Assembly: GCF_003672135.1 (NCBI RefSeq)
Contig: NC_039513.1
Location: 12,685,971-12,749,970 of the forward strand
From: Ooceraea biroi
Taxonomy: Eukaryota > Arthropoda > Insecta > Hymenoptera > Formicidae
Length of the DNA stretch: 64,000 bases
Reading direction: 5' to 3'
The notes below the pieces were generated by a model that was not told where the DNA came from, did no database searches, and saw only the letters and a program-made list of their open reading frames with translations. Positions 1 through 12,225 of the stretch are shown here, in pieces. A program made the translations under genes and the position numbers. Each line of letters begins with the position of its first letter. Position 1 is the first letter of the stretch.

Positions 1-3000
1 CGATTTTTCGGCTCGCGGATCCTCAATTTGCGTGGATTAATCGCGCGAACTCGAGCGACAATTAATTCCGCGTTGGTCGTATCACGCATTTCCGGTCGCG
101 TGACGTAAACGGATGCACAGCGCGCGAGTAAAAGTAAGGAGCGCGTAACGCCGGACTAACGCGGCTTTGACGGCACACACACGCGCGTACACGCACTTGT
201 GCTGCTTTCCCACCGCCCTAATTGCCTGAATTGGTCGAACTCGATAATCATTACGTCGCCAACGCCACGCCGGCATCATACAATGAATACGGCGAAATAA
301 AACCCCGCCTCCGCCGTGATGGAATTTTCGCGCGGCTGCATTCCGTACACGGCACCGCGATTGATTAACGGGAGCCAAATCTGGAAAATTGGTCCGATGG
401 AAGGATGTAAGTGTTCACATTTTCACGAGAAGGGAATATAAGTTACGCTGAAACTGTACAGTTTAAGTACAATTCGTCAAGGTCCCATAATTACTCGTTT
501 CATCAAGTTGTCTTTATCGACTATAAAACTATGATTACTAAATTACTAAATTTTCTTCATTAGTATTACAGAGAAAACACAAGTTAAATATATGAGTCAA
601 CAGATAAATCGATTGTAAGTTTGCACGAAATCCGTATCAACGTTCGTTGACAAAGTTGCTCGGAAGACTGTCTCTCGTGGTGGAATCACATCTTCAATCC
701 TCTATTATCCAAGACGAAAACAACGCATGTGTATCGCTCTAATTGGCTGATCTAATCCTACATGATGCTGTCCGTTGAAGCAAACCATGCAAAAACAATA
801 CCCACCGATGGCCGGCAGTGAAATCCCCGATCAGTGAAAATTCAAAATATGTTATACAAATTCATACTTCATAGTCACGCAAAGTACATAATGAAAATTC
901 TAAATTCTAAAGAAATTCCACAGTGTTAAATGCGTGCGTTAAAGGGATACCGTGCTCTGTCCAAATAATTTTTAATTAATAATTTTTAATTTCCCCATGA
1001 GATCCTGGCGAGATAAATATTAATTGACACACGGTGGAAACGTAAACCGGGCGGGGATGGCGAGAGTACGGGGCGAGTATTGTTCGCTGGGCGGAATTGA
1101 GATATCTCCAATCTCTCATTCGCACGTAATCATATTCACACGTCTTGATGAACATGCATTAGCAACGGGGCGAGCTGCACGACACAACCTGCCACGTGAC
1201 GGTTCCTCGCCTCGTATCCGCGCGCGAGATACTTTTACTTGTTGCATAAGTGTCTTACGCCGCGCGTGTAAACCACGGGCGATTTGCATTTTCCATCGAG
1301 GCGACGCGTGTCCGCTTCCGTTTTCACACACTCGGCACTCGACACGGATCGCCGATTGGAACGCTTCAGCAGCGGCGGCAGACCTTGCGAGCCTTCGAGT
1401 CGCTCGATCGCCTCGATTATCCCATTGGTATCACCTACGATTTCCAGTTTGCCTTATAAATAGCCGACGCAGCAGCGTATACATAGATGCCGGCAACAAT
1501 CATCGACAATAAGCGCTCGTGGCTGCACGAACGTGTGCGCAGGAGATCAGAGAGAGTATTATGCGAGAATGCTCGTGCCGATGCTGATGAATGCACGTGC
1601 GTGCGATTATCATACTTGATAAGCAGAAAAAATTTATGAATTTTGCAAATCGTTACAGTGGCCTGCGTTATGAATTTAGATGCAGGAAAGTACTACTTGT
1701 CGCTCGCATAATCGCGCGTGGAGGCAGAAATGTTCTTTTTTCCTCTAAAAAAAGAGGCTGCTAATTAAAAGTGTCAGCAAAAGACTTGTGATTAGATCCT
1801 CAATGAAAGATGCGTCATTAACGCTGACACGTTTTCTTTTTTCTTTCAAAGCAAAAGAAAAAAAAGAGGACATTAAAAAGAAGAGAACGAGATACTCAGC
1901 TTTAATTGGAAAAGAAAATATCCGAAGCGGCCGGAAATCGATTTCCTCATCGGCCATGAATTATCGTGACGATAAGCGATCGCGATCGCACGTCATCAGG
2001 ACTTCAAGGAGGGCGAAGGAATTCGCCCTTGAGTCCCCTGATCGCTCCCGCCCGATACACCCGACTGACGACATTATTATTACGGTTAATCATGCAATTC
2101 GTGTCGAGACCATATGCGCAACTTATTCTCGATTCATACACATGTAACGGATTACGCGCGGTCTCGATTCCTAACAACGCGCGGTTTCCGCGAGGTCGGG
2201 CGGATTGGCAATTCCATCGACGGTGATGATTGCGGTGAGTCCGCGTCATCGGCGTCGTGAAACCGATCTCCCGAGGAAGCGTGATTCTCTCTCTTCCTCT
2301 CATCGTGATGTCCCGTCGAAAAGACCGGCATTACGTAAAATAATAATACCGGTTTGACGATCCCCCGCTTCGCACGATGTACGCGGAAACGCTCGCTCGT
2401 CGAGGACTCCTCGAAACGGCACGGCGGCTGGGGATGGATGAGGTTCGCCAGGAATTCCCTTAATTATTCCCAACGCTCGCGGATGACTCGCGTCCCCATC
2501 TCCTGTTCCTTCCCCGTTCCTCTCCCGTAAAACCGCCGGGGAGGTGCATCCCGGGCACGCTATCTCGATGGGTCATCGACCAGATTCTACGAGATTCTTT
2601 CGGCTTGTCGCGGAAGGACACGGGCGGACGTGCCGTGTCAGCGCGTGCCTGCAGTTAATTAGATTCGAAAAAAAACCTACGTAGACAATATGCATTTTTC
2701 GTCAACGGTCAAACAGCCCGATAAACCGAGGCTGAGACGAGATATAAATTTGAAGCTCGCCCCGAGATTGCTCGCCCGATGCTCCGTCGCGCTTATAAGC
2801 GCATTCGCGCGAATTAATCCGACACGTCCGCTCGCACCGAGTTCCGATTACAGCGAGCGCCGAGGATGACGCCCGTCACGTTAAATGATATCTCGCGATA
2901 CCGCGATATCGCCCTTCGTGCCGGAATACGCTCGACTTTTCCGCTAGACCGCACGCCATGCGTGAAGCGGCACCATAAATTTTCCTCGAGCGTTCGCTCA

Positions 3001-6000
3001 CGCAATTACTACACCCGTTTAGTCCTGTCCGCAAATCCTTTAATCCGGATTTCCTTTTTTCTGGACGTAGAAAATTATTTGCTCTCGAGACACGTTGCGA
3101 AGGAGATCTGCGGCCCTCTGTGTGACCAAATCTCTCTAAACCGTTTCGAAATCGGAGAAATTTGTATTGTACACGTCGCGCGAACTTTAGCTATACACCG
3201 CGAGTTTCTTACGAGACTTGAATTAATCAGAGAAACAGAGAGAGATAGAGAGACCCAAGAAACACGTCGCAAAGGCATAGACATTTATTCTGCATTTCCA
3301 GTTCCCCATAAGAGCTCTTTTACCCATTTGATTAATACCCCTATCCTGTTCTCCCGCAATTTTCACGTCATTTCCTTAAAACGCGCCACGACGTCGGAGC
3401 TCGGGGGTGGCTGGCCTCATGGTCATTTTGTCGCGGTCGCGACCGGACTCGCGTATCGCGCGAGGATCGTGACTATAATTTTCGGTCCGCGGCGTTTACG
3501 ACGCCGGACGCAGTGGAGACGAGATGAAAATAGTAATATTCTACGAGGCACCGGCCTCCCACCTCGTGCACTCCATGCAGAGACGAACCTGCGTCGCTTA
3601 ATGGTACCGCGCGGTCTAACGACCATCACGAGCAGGCCGGCGGCGACGTGTTACAAGGGCGGAATATCCGAAAATGCCCGTCGTCGCCACGCTGGTCACG
3701 TAGTTATCGGCCGGTTATCAGAGAAACGGGTTCTTCGAATTGCTCGAGATCCTCGCCTTTTTCCCCTCAGGCCTCTTCCTGCGAGAGAACGACTCCTGCT
3801 TCGCGACCGGATGACCCGTGGCGTGACCTCGCCTAGGTCCCTCCTTCGTCGCGTGGAAAGCGGCCTCGGATCGCTCGCGGAGCGGACTCACGGGATGAGA
3901 CACATAAAACGCGCTGAGACGGGGCCCGGCTCGTACGTGCCGCCGGCACGTAGCAACAAGGTGGACGAGGTTGTGAGAACGAAGCCCTACTTCTTCTTCC
4001 TCCACTTCTTCTGCTTCTTCGTTGCGGCCCTCAAAAGTTTCACGGAGCGTGCGACGTACGTCTCGGATGCTCCTACGTAATTTCGTTACCGGGAAGGCAA
4101 GGAGGAAGAACGAGTAGATACATCGAAAATCGTGACTGCTTGCGAATATATATTATAAATCATCCGGAGAAATAATAAATGACTCTTGATTACGCGCGTT
4201 TCGTGGAAACCGAGGCGGAGCAACCTTGCTCATGGCGACCGCAAATGCGCCGTTGAATAAATACGCGTATGAAAAAATGTAGGTATAAAGAGAAACCCAT
4301 TTACGAAGAATTCTTCAAAGATTATAATTATTTCGACAACGTTGATGCGAGGCACCGGCGCCGGATCTTTTCGTTCCCGCCGGGAAAAGGCCGCCAGGTG
4401 CGAGATTCAGCTAGGAGAGCCCAAGGAATTTGACCTGTCGGGGTCAATTCTGCAGCGAGCTGCAGCACACTGCCCGAAATTGCTGCGGAGGCCACGCTCG
4501 ATCAAGATTCGCCGTTAAGTCCGTCCCGGGGTGATGGGGTACCACCGGTCTTCGTTTTGCCTCGCCTCCGCTCTATTAAATTCTACTTCGCGGAGATTAT
4601 TTCATAAATCACGTCCCGCGAGCACACGCACGCCGGATTCCACCTACACGTTCCTCCGGCGATTCGCCATTGTGTTATTTGAGGAACGAGACAAAGGCGA
4701 GCGCATCAGACACCGCGTTAATACCTTATCAAATCACTTCTGAGTACGCTTATCGCTCGATATAATTCGTTCCGCGTGATTACCCGATTTGCATCGACAA
4801 CGAACGCTTTCATCTCCTCGCCCCGTCGCGATATTGGCTCCTAGAAGATTAATGATAGAGTTCTGCCAGCAAAGAATGCGAATTCTGCAATAACGGCCGA
4901 GAACGGCTGCTGTCTTAAGTAATATCTTTATTTGTTCATCGCGTCGAGGAATTCCAGCGCAGTAGCCAGCGGGGGAGGGACGAAGAAGGAGACTCGTCAC
5001 GGCCGAGAACACAATGAGCGGGAAAAACGCACGGGTTACGTAATTCGTGAAAGAAGCGAGGAACCAGTCGTCCGTACGACGAAAAAGGAGACAATCGCGA
5101 GAAAAATCCGCATGCTCGTATTCTTGCACAGAGGTCGATGCGGCATCATGCGCGCACGATCGATTCGACGGGAAAATTCCCGGTTTTCCGCGGCTCATCC
5201 AAAGGAGAGAGAGAGCCTGACCGGATTCCGCAGGCGGGATCGACGGAATCAGTCGCGGACACGGTATTCAATTATTCCCACGTCGAAATTTTGCGCTCGC
5301 GTGAAGCGACGCCCGCCGCCGTCGCCGCCGCTCGTTTCGCGCCCTCGCGTCACGGGGGCGGCGCACACGTTACGGTACCCCGGGTATCCCCGATCCTACG
5401 TAACAATTTAATAGCATAGTATCTGCGCCCGACACCACCTGGCGATCAGGTATGCCGCATCAAAGTCTTTATTAGGCCCCTCCTCTACCCCCGATTGCAC
5501 GCCGCTGTGACCCCGCTTGTTCATACGTTACTACTTCGCGCCCCGTTTTCGGATACACGATAAAGTCCGATATTGCATTGCGATTGAATCGAGTTTATTT
5601 GATTTTTGATCAGCTCGATATTTCCTCTTCTTGTTTCTATCAGACATGTATTAAATATGTTACCCTTTTTTTAAATAAAAAAAAAACACGATAAGGCAAG
5701 TTTGAAAAATGATTGATGATGGAAATGGATTGAATATGTTATATTTTAATTTAAAAAATTAGATTTGCCACTTTCTGCGACTTTCCTCTGTTTTTTGTGT
5801 CAGAGCATGTGAACAAAGGGGCGCGTCTACGTTCCTTAATGGCGGTGTCGGACAGAACATCAATATACGGTATGTTCAGATAGATGCATGCGGAGGGAAA
5901 AACGTGTGCACAGTGTACGCGCTAAGGCAGATTAACAGGACCTGAGGAGAATTATCGGGTAGCACCGCGATTAACCCCTCCGTGATATTTATTAGACGGT

Positions 6001-8201
6001 CGAACCCCGATTATCCTCCGTCCGCGCACGCTGTTTCTTCTTTACTTCGCAATTTAAGCGGATAACCAGAAATCTCGTGATCAAAAGCGTCACGGCAGCC
6101 TTTCTTCGCCCTAGTTCTTCCCTCGATTTTTATACGAAGAGATTATATGTGCTGCAAGCGTACGTGCAAGCGAATAGCAGTCGCGGTATTCAGAATGATG
6201 TCGCGCTAAATCTTTGCCTTGTCGAAGTCATCACGTTCATTGAAAAATTTTAGCCTCTTTAAAATCAGCAAAACTAAACGGTAATAAAACATGAAAACTT
6301 AAAAGGTTTTAATTGAGATATAAAAATTGAGATATATTAAGAAATAAAAAAATGCTTTGTCTTTATTTAAATCTCAACATCGTATTCCAAAATCATCATA
6401 TTTCGATTATTTTTATGACAACGCATTACCTTCGAAATTGATGCGGTATCTTTGTTCTGCAAAAGTAGCCTAATCGATTAAAACATTCGTCGTTTTACGA
6501 GGGCAGGTTTTGCTCATGCAGGTCTCGAAAACTCGTGACGGGACAAAAATGAGTATATCGTCAGCCGCGTCAAGCCTGCATCCCTCCGGGTAACGAATGT
6601 CGATGGGTCCCCTCAACAAAGTCTCTTCTCGCCACTCACGTTAAAAAAGTTAAAAGTAAGCGACCTAAAAGTACACTATGTGCGCTTACACACGCACGAC
6701 CTCGCGTACATCCGCGCGCGCGCGTGCATCGACATAATTCAATATAATGTAGGGACTAGCGACATTATCTGGTCCAGCGCAAGTCAGCTTCGGACTTCGG
6801 GCCCCCGATTAATCTCGACTCGATCTCAACAAAGCGCGGATTTATGGTCTCCTCACGGGGCCCGAATTCATGTTCCCTCCCCCGCTGAAACCTGTTCTTT
6901 GGCGAGCTCGTTTCTTTTCCGCGGTGAATTTTCGCCTTCTTTTTTTCCCTCGTCAGGCCTGCTGTTCCTCCTCTACCCCCGTCGCTCTGCTTCGGTTTCT
7001 GTGTTTCTATTATACTTTTTCGAACGACCGCCGCCGACCGGAACTCGTGCCACCGCGTGCGGATCCCGCTCGGAATCCTCCACCTTTTGATCTTCCACCG
7101 CATTTTGATCTTCGCGTTTCCATCGTCCGCAGCTTCCAAGAAGCTCGTTAACTTCATCTCATTATCCTCCGCGTTATTCCAAGTTACCTCGACAACGGAG
7201 TTGCACACGCGAGTTGCATATTTCGACTACCTTCTTGCTACCGTCAAAAAAATTCCTCCGAAACGATTCATTAAGGAAACGCTCTTTCTCTCTTCCTCCC
7301 GATCGCCGTCTTTCCTCATTTTGCGATACTTAAATCGTGATCGAGACTCCACAAGTATAACGGAGGTAATTTCTGACGTAAAGAAACGCGGTCGGATTAC
7401 GAGCGAAATTAATAATGAGCCGTGAGATCGACTCGCAACATCCTCGTTGCTCGTTGTGCGTTCCGGCATCCGTGTTCAATCGGTAATATTACGACGAGAG
7501 AGGATCAACGACACCAGCAACATTAGGAGACGCATCTCCTTCGAGCGGGCTGGCTCCGCTCTTATCCGTTGCGATCCACCCTCATTTCTTCGCATATGCA
7601 GGTCCCGATTGCTCGTAGAATCGATTATCCGCGATCGTGACCGTACATGCTGCACGCAGTGATTTCGGAATACTCTCTCGACCGTTTTCTTCGGCCGCGC
7701 GTGCTTGCGAGATTCCTCTCGTCGAGATGCATCGAGCGCGATCATTTTTCGTCGAACGGGCAGGCAGGCAACGAGATTTTGCTGCTCGCTAAATTACAAA
7801 CCTACGTCTCATCTTAACGGAATCTCGGTTTGAGACGTTTCGCACGAAAAAAGGAAAAAATGCGCAAATGCTTGGCTCGCCTCGAGTAAGTATCGTGTTA
7901 ATATTCGACCAGCTTGAATAAGCTCTCCCGCGAGAAAGGGACACTGACGTATGGAAATAATTAGAAAGTCCGGTTCCCCAAGGTATCTCGCACGCGGACG
8001 ACATTCCGTCGATAATTACGCGCGAGAGCAACCGCACTGGAACGCCCGAATAAAAAATGTCGAATTAAAATGTCTCCGAATTCCAATCCGGTACTCGTTC
8101 GCACCGCCGTGCACGATATCTCGCAACCGTTCCGCAGACGCGATAAAAGAGGTACGCACAATGTGAAACGGCGAGCGTTATGTCGCCGTCGTTCGACTTA
8201 C
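1..8201 (-). other. Probable downstream Notch intron, no exon recognised
   Basis: This stretch begins with the GTAAGT donor at 8201 and runs to the window edge. The next Notch exon must finish EGF5 and should be cysteine-dense. None of the minus-strand open frames here shows an EGF pattern. Apart from the unrecognised frame at 2866-4080 I see only unique, moderately CpG-rich DNA, with AT-rich patches near 5640-5760 and 6240-6420. Confidence 0.5.
2866..4080 (+). CDS. Unrecognised 404-codon open reading frame
   Basis: This is an uninterrupted ATG-to-TAA frame of 404 codons, the longest in the window. I do not recognise it. The predicted protein is arginine-rich with no clear domain. It has an acidic/basic patch rich in RETERDRETQ near residue 125 and a short Phe-rich hydrophobic run (FFFLHFFCFF) near the C-terminus that comes from TTC-rich DNA. 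The ATG has a purine at -3. A TATAAA-like ATATAAA lies near 2741, a TTATAA near 2793, and AATAAA-type signals near 4174 and 4255. Against a real gene are the lack of homology, the low-complexity composition and its position in what should be a Notch intron on the opposite strand. It may be a chance frame in GC-rich DNA or a lineage-restricted gene. Confidence 0.15.
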   Translation: MTPVTLNDISRYRDIALRAGIRSTFPLDRTPCVKRHHKFSSSVRSRNYYTRLVLSANPLIRISFFLDVENYLLSRHVAKEICGPLCDQISLNRFEIGEICIVHVARTLAIHREFLTRLELIRETERDRETQETRRKGIDIYSAFPVPHKSSFTHLINTPILFSRNFHVISLKRATTSELGGGWPHGHFVAVATGLAYRARIVTIIFGPRRLRRRTQWRRDENSNILRGTGLPPRALHAETNLRRLMVPRGLTTITSRPAATCYKGGISENARRRHAGHVVIGRLSEKRVLRIARDPRLFPLRPLPARERLLLRDRMTRGVTSPRSLLRRVESGLGSLAERTHGMRHIKRAETGPGSYVPPARSNKVDEVVRTKPYFFFLHFFCFFVAALKSFTERATYVSDAPT

Positions 8202-8397
8202 TTGTAAGATCCGTGGATGTTCTTGCAGGTACCGTGCATGCACGGATCCCTATCGCACTCGTCGATGTCGTCCGCACAATTCGGCCCGGTGAAGCCAGGT
8301 GCACACGTGCACTTGTAGCTGTCTTCGAGCGAGCGACACTCGGCCCCGTTTCGACAGGGTGACGAGGCGCAGTAATCCTGTCGCTCGCAGTGCTCGC
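8202..8397 (-). CDS. Notch: Notch exon: end of EGF3, EGF4, start of EGF5
   Basis: This is the next Notch exon (196 bp) on the minus strand, bounded by a TATTTTTCAG acceptor and a TCTTACAA|GTAAGT donor. Its first two bases complete the Gly codon split with the exon at 10580-10851. The reading continues G-E-H-C (last Cys of EGF3), then EGF4 from Y-C-A-S-S-P-C to G-P-N-C with all six cysteines, then a calcium-binding EGF5 start, D-D-I-D-E-C, up to H-G-S-Y-K. Drosophila EGF4 likewise has C-A-S-S-P-C-R-N-G, and EGF5 has the GTC...THGSY pattern. Two details differ. EGF4 has CRNGAEC, so the Ser/Thr of the O-fucose site is Glu. EGF5 has CMHGTC, one residue shorter between Cys2 and Cys3 than usual. 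The exon ends in phase 2. The next exon, with the fourth cysteine of EGF5, was not found between 1 and 8201. Confidence 0.83.
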
Positions 8398-10579
8398 CTG
8401 AAAAATAAAAGAAACAGGCTCGGCGTTATTCAGCGTCTCGCACCTCTCGTACGCACGTTCTCGTTAACGCGTGACGGGAGAACCGCACGCACCACTCTCA
8501 ACGACACGTTAACGTCCTGGGAGAGAACTCGAATCATGATTTAATTTCGTGTTACAAACTACCCATGGGTCGCGTGTTTTTACCTTGCGGATGACTTAAT
8601 CTCGCCCCCCTGGCTCGCTTTAAGCCTCGATTTAAGCGGATTTGCGAGATTTGCAGCCGCAAGGCCCAGCGAAAATATTTACCTGGCCTGGATGAAACCG
8701 ACGACAAAGGAAACGAAAGGGTTGGTTTCATACTGTTGAATATAATCCGGGATAATTAAAAATACTTCAGGGGTGTCCCAGGTTTCTTCTATTTCATATT
8801 GCTTGAAGGAAATATCGCCAAAGAAAGGATCGAACTTAAACGTTGAAAGATTTTACTCTCTCAAATAAATTCCATGTAGATATTTGTACCCAAGTATCGC
8901 GCATTATAAAATCGTACATGTTTGCTTGGAACTCGTGACTTAAAACATGGTATCCCGGAGGGGTGCTTAAAACCTGAGAACCTCGATATTTTCATGCGAG
9001 AGCTCGTACGCTAGCTCGCTGGAGACCACCGTAACGCGCGCTTGGAGCTTATAAGGCCGAGAACGTTACGGCAAAAACGTCCGAGTAAAATTTCGTAGAC
9101 GAAGATCCCGGTGGAGATAAGAATAAATTAGCTCAGCGTTTCTTGCCAACTCGCATTCGGTCGGCGAGTAGAGATATCCCTTAAGACGGCGATAATGTCG
9201 GACGGCCGAGCGTGTATCTAAGGTAAAACGTCCCTTTCTCTGCCTTCCTCTCGCGGGCCACTACTGATTAGTGGAACTAATTACCGGAGTCGCTACTTGC
9301 TCTCTCGTAGCCAAGATGTCTTTGCTTCTGCAAGCTGCGTCGTGTACCCGCTACGATCCTAGCGGTGCTCATCTCCCCCGCGTCTCGCGTACTTTTCGCA
9401 AAAGCACCTTTGACTTCTAATACGCATTTGTTGAAGAAAACCGTGTACTTTATGTGTCAAAATCGTGAATTTAAAAGGAAAGCTTCTGTATCGTGTTACA
9501 CATACCATACACTGTTGCTGGAAACCTCTTCCCGCGGACAAAAATTTGGAATGGAAATAAAGTCTAATCATCTTCTTGTAAATTGACGTATAAAGTTCTC
9601 TCCATTATCTCTCAAGATTCAGTAAGTTGCCAGTCCAGCGAGGCCATTAAAAGTTCACTGAAACGCAGGAAACTGAGCACCACTCGTCCAAAGGTACCGC
9701 CGCGGCGAAATGCCGCATAGTTCTCCGCCAATTATCCTACAAGCACACACTTCAGCCTCTGCCTTGCCTTCCTCCTTCTTCCTCCTTCTCTCGTTCCCGA
9801 CGCTTTTCTTTCGAAAGCCCTTCAGCGTTTCTAGATTTATTCGTCAAGCATACCAGCACGTGCTTTAGTACTCTACCCCGGCAAACAGTCGTAAAAGACA
9901 TAATCGTATACCACGCCAGCGACTTCCGCGATCCGCACGAAATTGATATTGAGATATTGAGAAGTTGTCCGGAATAATTCCTGCGCCCAATATCTATTTT
10001 ATTGTAAATTAACATTGTAAATATTAATTTTTATCGCGAGCAGCCCGATGACCCGACACGCGTATCGCGTCTTTCGATAATCCGAGAATGCAGATTTACA
10101 GTTACCCCTCGTCTCGGCATCTCTTTATGATTCTCAGCACACAATGCGAACTGGTTAATTGCAACATGTTATCGTCCCGTCTATCTATTAACCTTGCTAT
10201 TCAACCCACGCGAGCCGATAAGCATATTCAAGCACTCGATGACTAACGCACGACCTATTCATTGTCGGATCTAATATGACTTGCGCAATTATGGCCCCTT
10301 AAAGATCCGCATAGTTTCCCATTAACACCTTTGACAACCGCATCGGTCTTGATCGCAAACTGCGATACGTAAGACAAAAATGCCGATTTGTTTTCTACGG
10401 AACAATAAATTTTCAAGCACAATTCACCGACATTCGCAGCAATCTGAATTGATCTTGAATTCTGATAAATATTAAAATGACATTTTTTTCGTGCAATTCG
10501 CGCATCTCCTTAAAATTACAATCTCAACTTGAATTCTCGGCTGTAAAATCACAAAGACGCAAATTGCTCGCTGACTTAC
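8398..10579 (-). other. Intron between the two Notch exons
   Basis: This 2182 bp intron starts with GTAAGT and ends with TTTTTCAG on the minus strand. The flanking exons keep frame across it, splitting a Gly codon 1/2. I see no exon, transposon or long repeat in it. Short open frames here have no cysteine-rich or other recognisable content. Confidence 0.75.
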
Positions 10580-10851
10580 CTGTGTATCCGGTACTGCACG
10601 TGCACACGTACTCGTGCAGCGACTTGAGGTTGCATGTGGCACCATTGAGGCAGGGCGAGGAGTCGCAGGCATTCTCGATCGGGATTTCACACAGGCTGGC
10701 GGTGAATCCCACGGGACACGAACACGCGAAGGACGGAGTGCCACCCCCGATGCTCTCGCGCACCCTGCACGAGCCACCGTTCTGGCAGCGCGATCCCGTG
10801 TGGCATGGGTTCAAGTGTTGACAGTACTCTCCCACGTATTTCGACGTGCAG
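10580..10851 (-). CDS. Notch: Notch exon: end of EGF1, EGF2, EGF3
   Basis: This internal exon of 272 bp encodes extracellular EGF-like repeats of the Notch receptor, the membrane receptor for Delta and Serrate. On the minus strand it follows a TTTTCTGTTGCAG acceptor and ends at ACACAG|GTAAGT. It reads C-T-S-K-Y-V-G-E-Y-C (the last two cysteines of EGF1), then EGF2 with CQNGGSC and EGF3 with CDSSPC and CLNGATC, and ends inside TGYTG. The linkers Y-C-x-H-x-N-P-C and L-C-E-I-x-x-x-N-A-C, and the order of repeats, follow the start of Drosophila Notch as I remember it. EGF2 and EGF3 carry the O-fucose consensus between Cys2 and Cys3, and EGF3 carries the O-glucose consensus CxSxPC. The exon starts with the third base of a codon and ends with the first base of a Gly codon, which fits the exon at 8202-8397. 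Other EGF proteins such as Serrate or Crumbs are less likely. No database search was possible. Confidence 0.83.
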
Positions 10852-11599
10852 CTGCAACAGAAAATTGCGTCACGATAAACATGAGGCTCTCTAAATTGTC
10901 TTCGCACTGTAATTGACGAGTTCTCGTCAAAACTTTCGCAAAACTTCGACGCCTTTCGTCAGCAATATCGAAATTTCGAATTCCGTACGGATGAAAAAAC
11001 GGAGAGAGAAAGAGAAAAAGACGGAGGTCTCTGGGCGGACTCTCGGAGGGACCATAATATGTTTCTCGCGAAAAGGTACGATCGCTCGCGTTGCGGTCGA
11101 GACTTCCACGAAAGGCCAGAAAGACTCAGCAAAGTCTGGGCCGCCCTTTGTGGCCAGTCCGTTACACGGTATCATTAGATTCATCGAGTAAAGCACCTAA
11201 AACTTCGCGCGCTTCGTCTCTCGTAATTTCTCCGCGGAATTCATCGGAGTTCGTGCGAGCCGGCATGAGAAAGGGCTCGCGTATCCTACCAGACGCGCTT
11301 CGGGACCAAGTCCTTTCGTGATCTCGGAGAACGCATTCAGAACTCGTCTCCCTCCGAATCCGTATCCTGCAGATCGCATTATCCGTGCCTACTGTATGCT
11401 CACGTCGCTATCGAGAGAATCGTTCGCGACGAAACTTCATCCGACAATTATTCGCACGCTTCCGATCTCACGTTCGATCGATTCCAGGAGAGAGGGATTC
11501 TGTCCTCTCTCTCGCGCAGAGCGGGTCACGAAATGACACGGGGGAGAGCTAGATGCAGAAATACCGTTTCGACGACGGGTCGCCGACCGCGCGACTTGC
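10852..11599. other. Upstream flank of the Notch exon, no feature
   Basis: This is the minus-strand intron just upstream of the EGF2-EGF3 exon. It should lead to the exon holding the start of EGF1. I see no cysteine-rich exon and no repeat in it. Confidence 0.4.
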
Positions 11600-11884
11600 T
11601 TAAGGGGGTATTCTAGTGTAGCGTGTCAGAAAAATCGAATTTTTTTGGCATATTTTGCAAGTATATGGTATGGAAAATATGTCTGCGAGAAGATTTAGCC
11701 CGATTCGCAAAATTAACAAAGTAATAGCACCTAATAGAAAATAACCTCCGGCGCGCGCTCGGCGGTTGGACCGCGCGGCACACAACAGAGCATTGTGTTA
11801 GTATTTTAGGTAGGATCGGAAGATCGTTATTCTTTGAAGGTCGTACATTTGAATTGGAGCCTTTGTATAGCACAGGTTATATAG

Positions 11885-12223
11885 TACAATGAATCTCTAA
11901 ATTCATTGATTTGGACTTTTGCTCCAAAACATCTCCATGCTGGCGTGAAAGTTGTTGAAATAGCAACATTCTTGGCAGTTATAATTTTCAATAAAGGATT
12001 TATGCCAATTTTCAAACTTATGAACGTGATGGGAGTTAGTATTGGTCAGCAAGCGGTGATGTACGCAAACTCCCGGAACGAAGCTCGTATCACCCGCTCG
12101 GAGCGGCGCTCCACTAACTTCTCTCGAGATCAGAGAATGAATCGCAGGGAAGAGAGATCAGCTCTGCAGGACTTCTACGAACAAGAGGAATGTCCCCTGT
12201 ATGGCCCTGGACTAGCCGATTGA
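11885..12223 (+). pseudogene. Transposase C-terminal fragment in family A copy 1
   Basis: This open segment has no start codon. It follows an in-frame TAG at 11882-11884 and ends with TGA at 12221-12223. It reads N-E-S-L-N-S-L-I-W-T-F-A-P-K, then a hydrophobic stretch with EIATFLAVIIFNKGF, then an arginine-rich region (ITRSERRS), and finally Y-G-P-G-L-A-D before the stop. From memory, the NESLNSxIWxxAPK start, the F-N-x-G motif and the YGxGxAD end are hallmarks of the last ~110 residues of arthropod proteins with a Mutator-like transposase domain. The catalytic region is absent, so this is a remnant. The copy at 30849-31187 encodes the same protein sequence from residue W-T-F onward. Confidence 0.6.
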
Positions 12224-12225
12224 TC

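Noticed and set aside
947..958. ATACCGTGCTCT match to the 3' half of miR-276
   Set aside because: The 5' seed half is absent and there is no hairpin.
11600..12015. Minus-strand open frames inside family A
   Set aside because: They are shadows of the plus-strand coding remnant and terminal repeat, with no protein similarity that I recognise.
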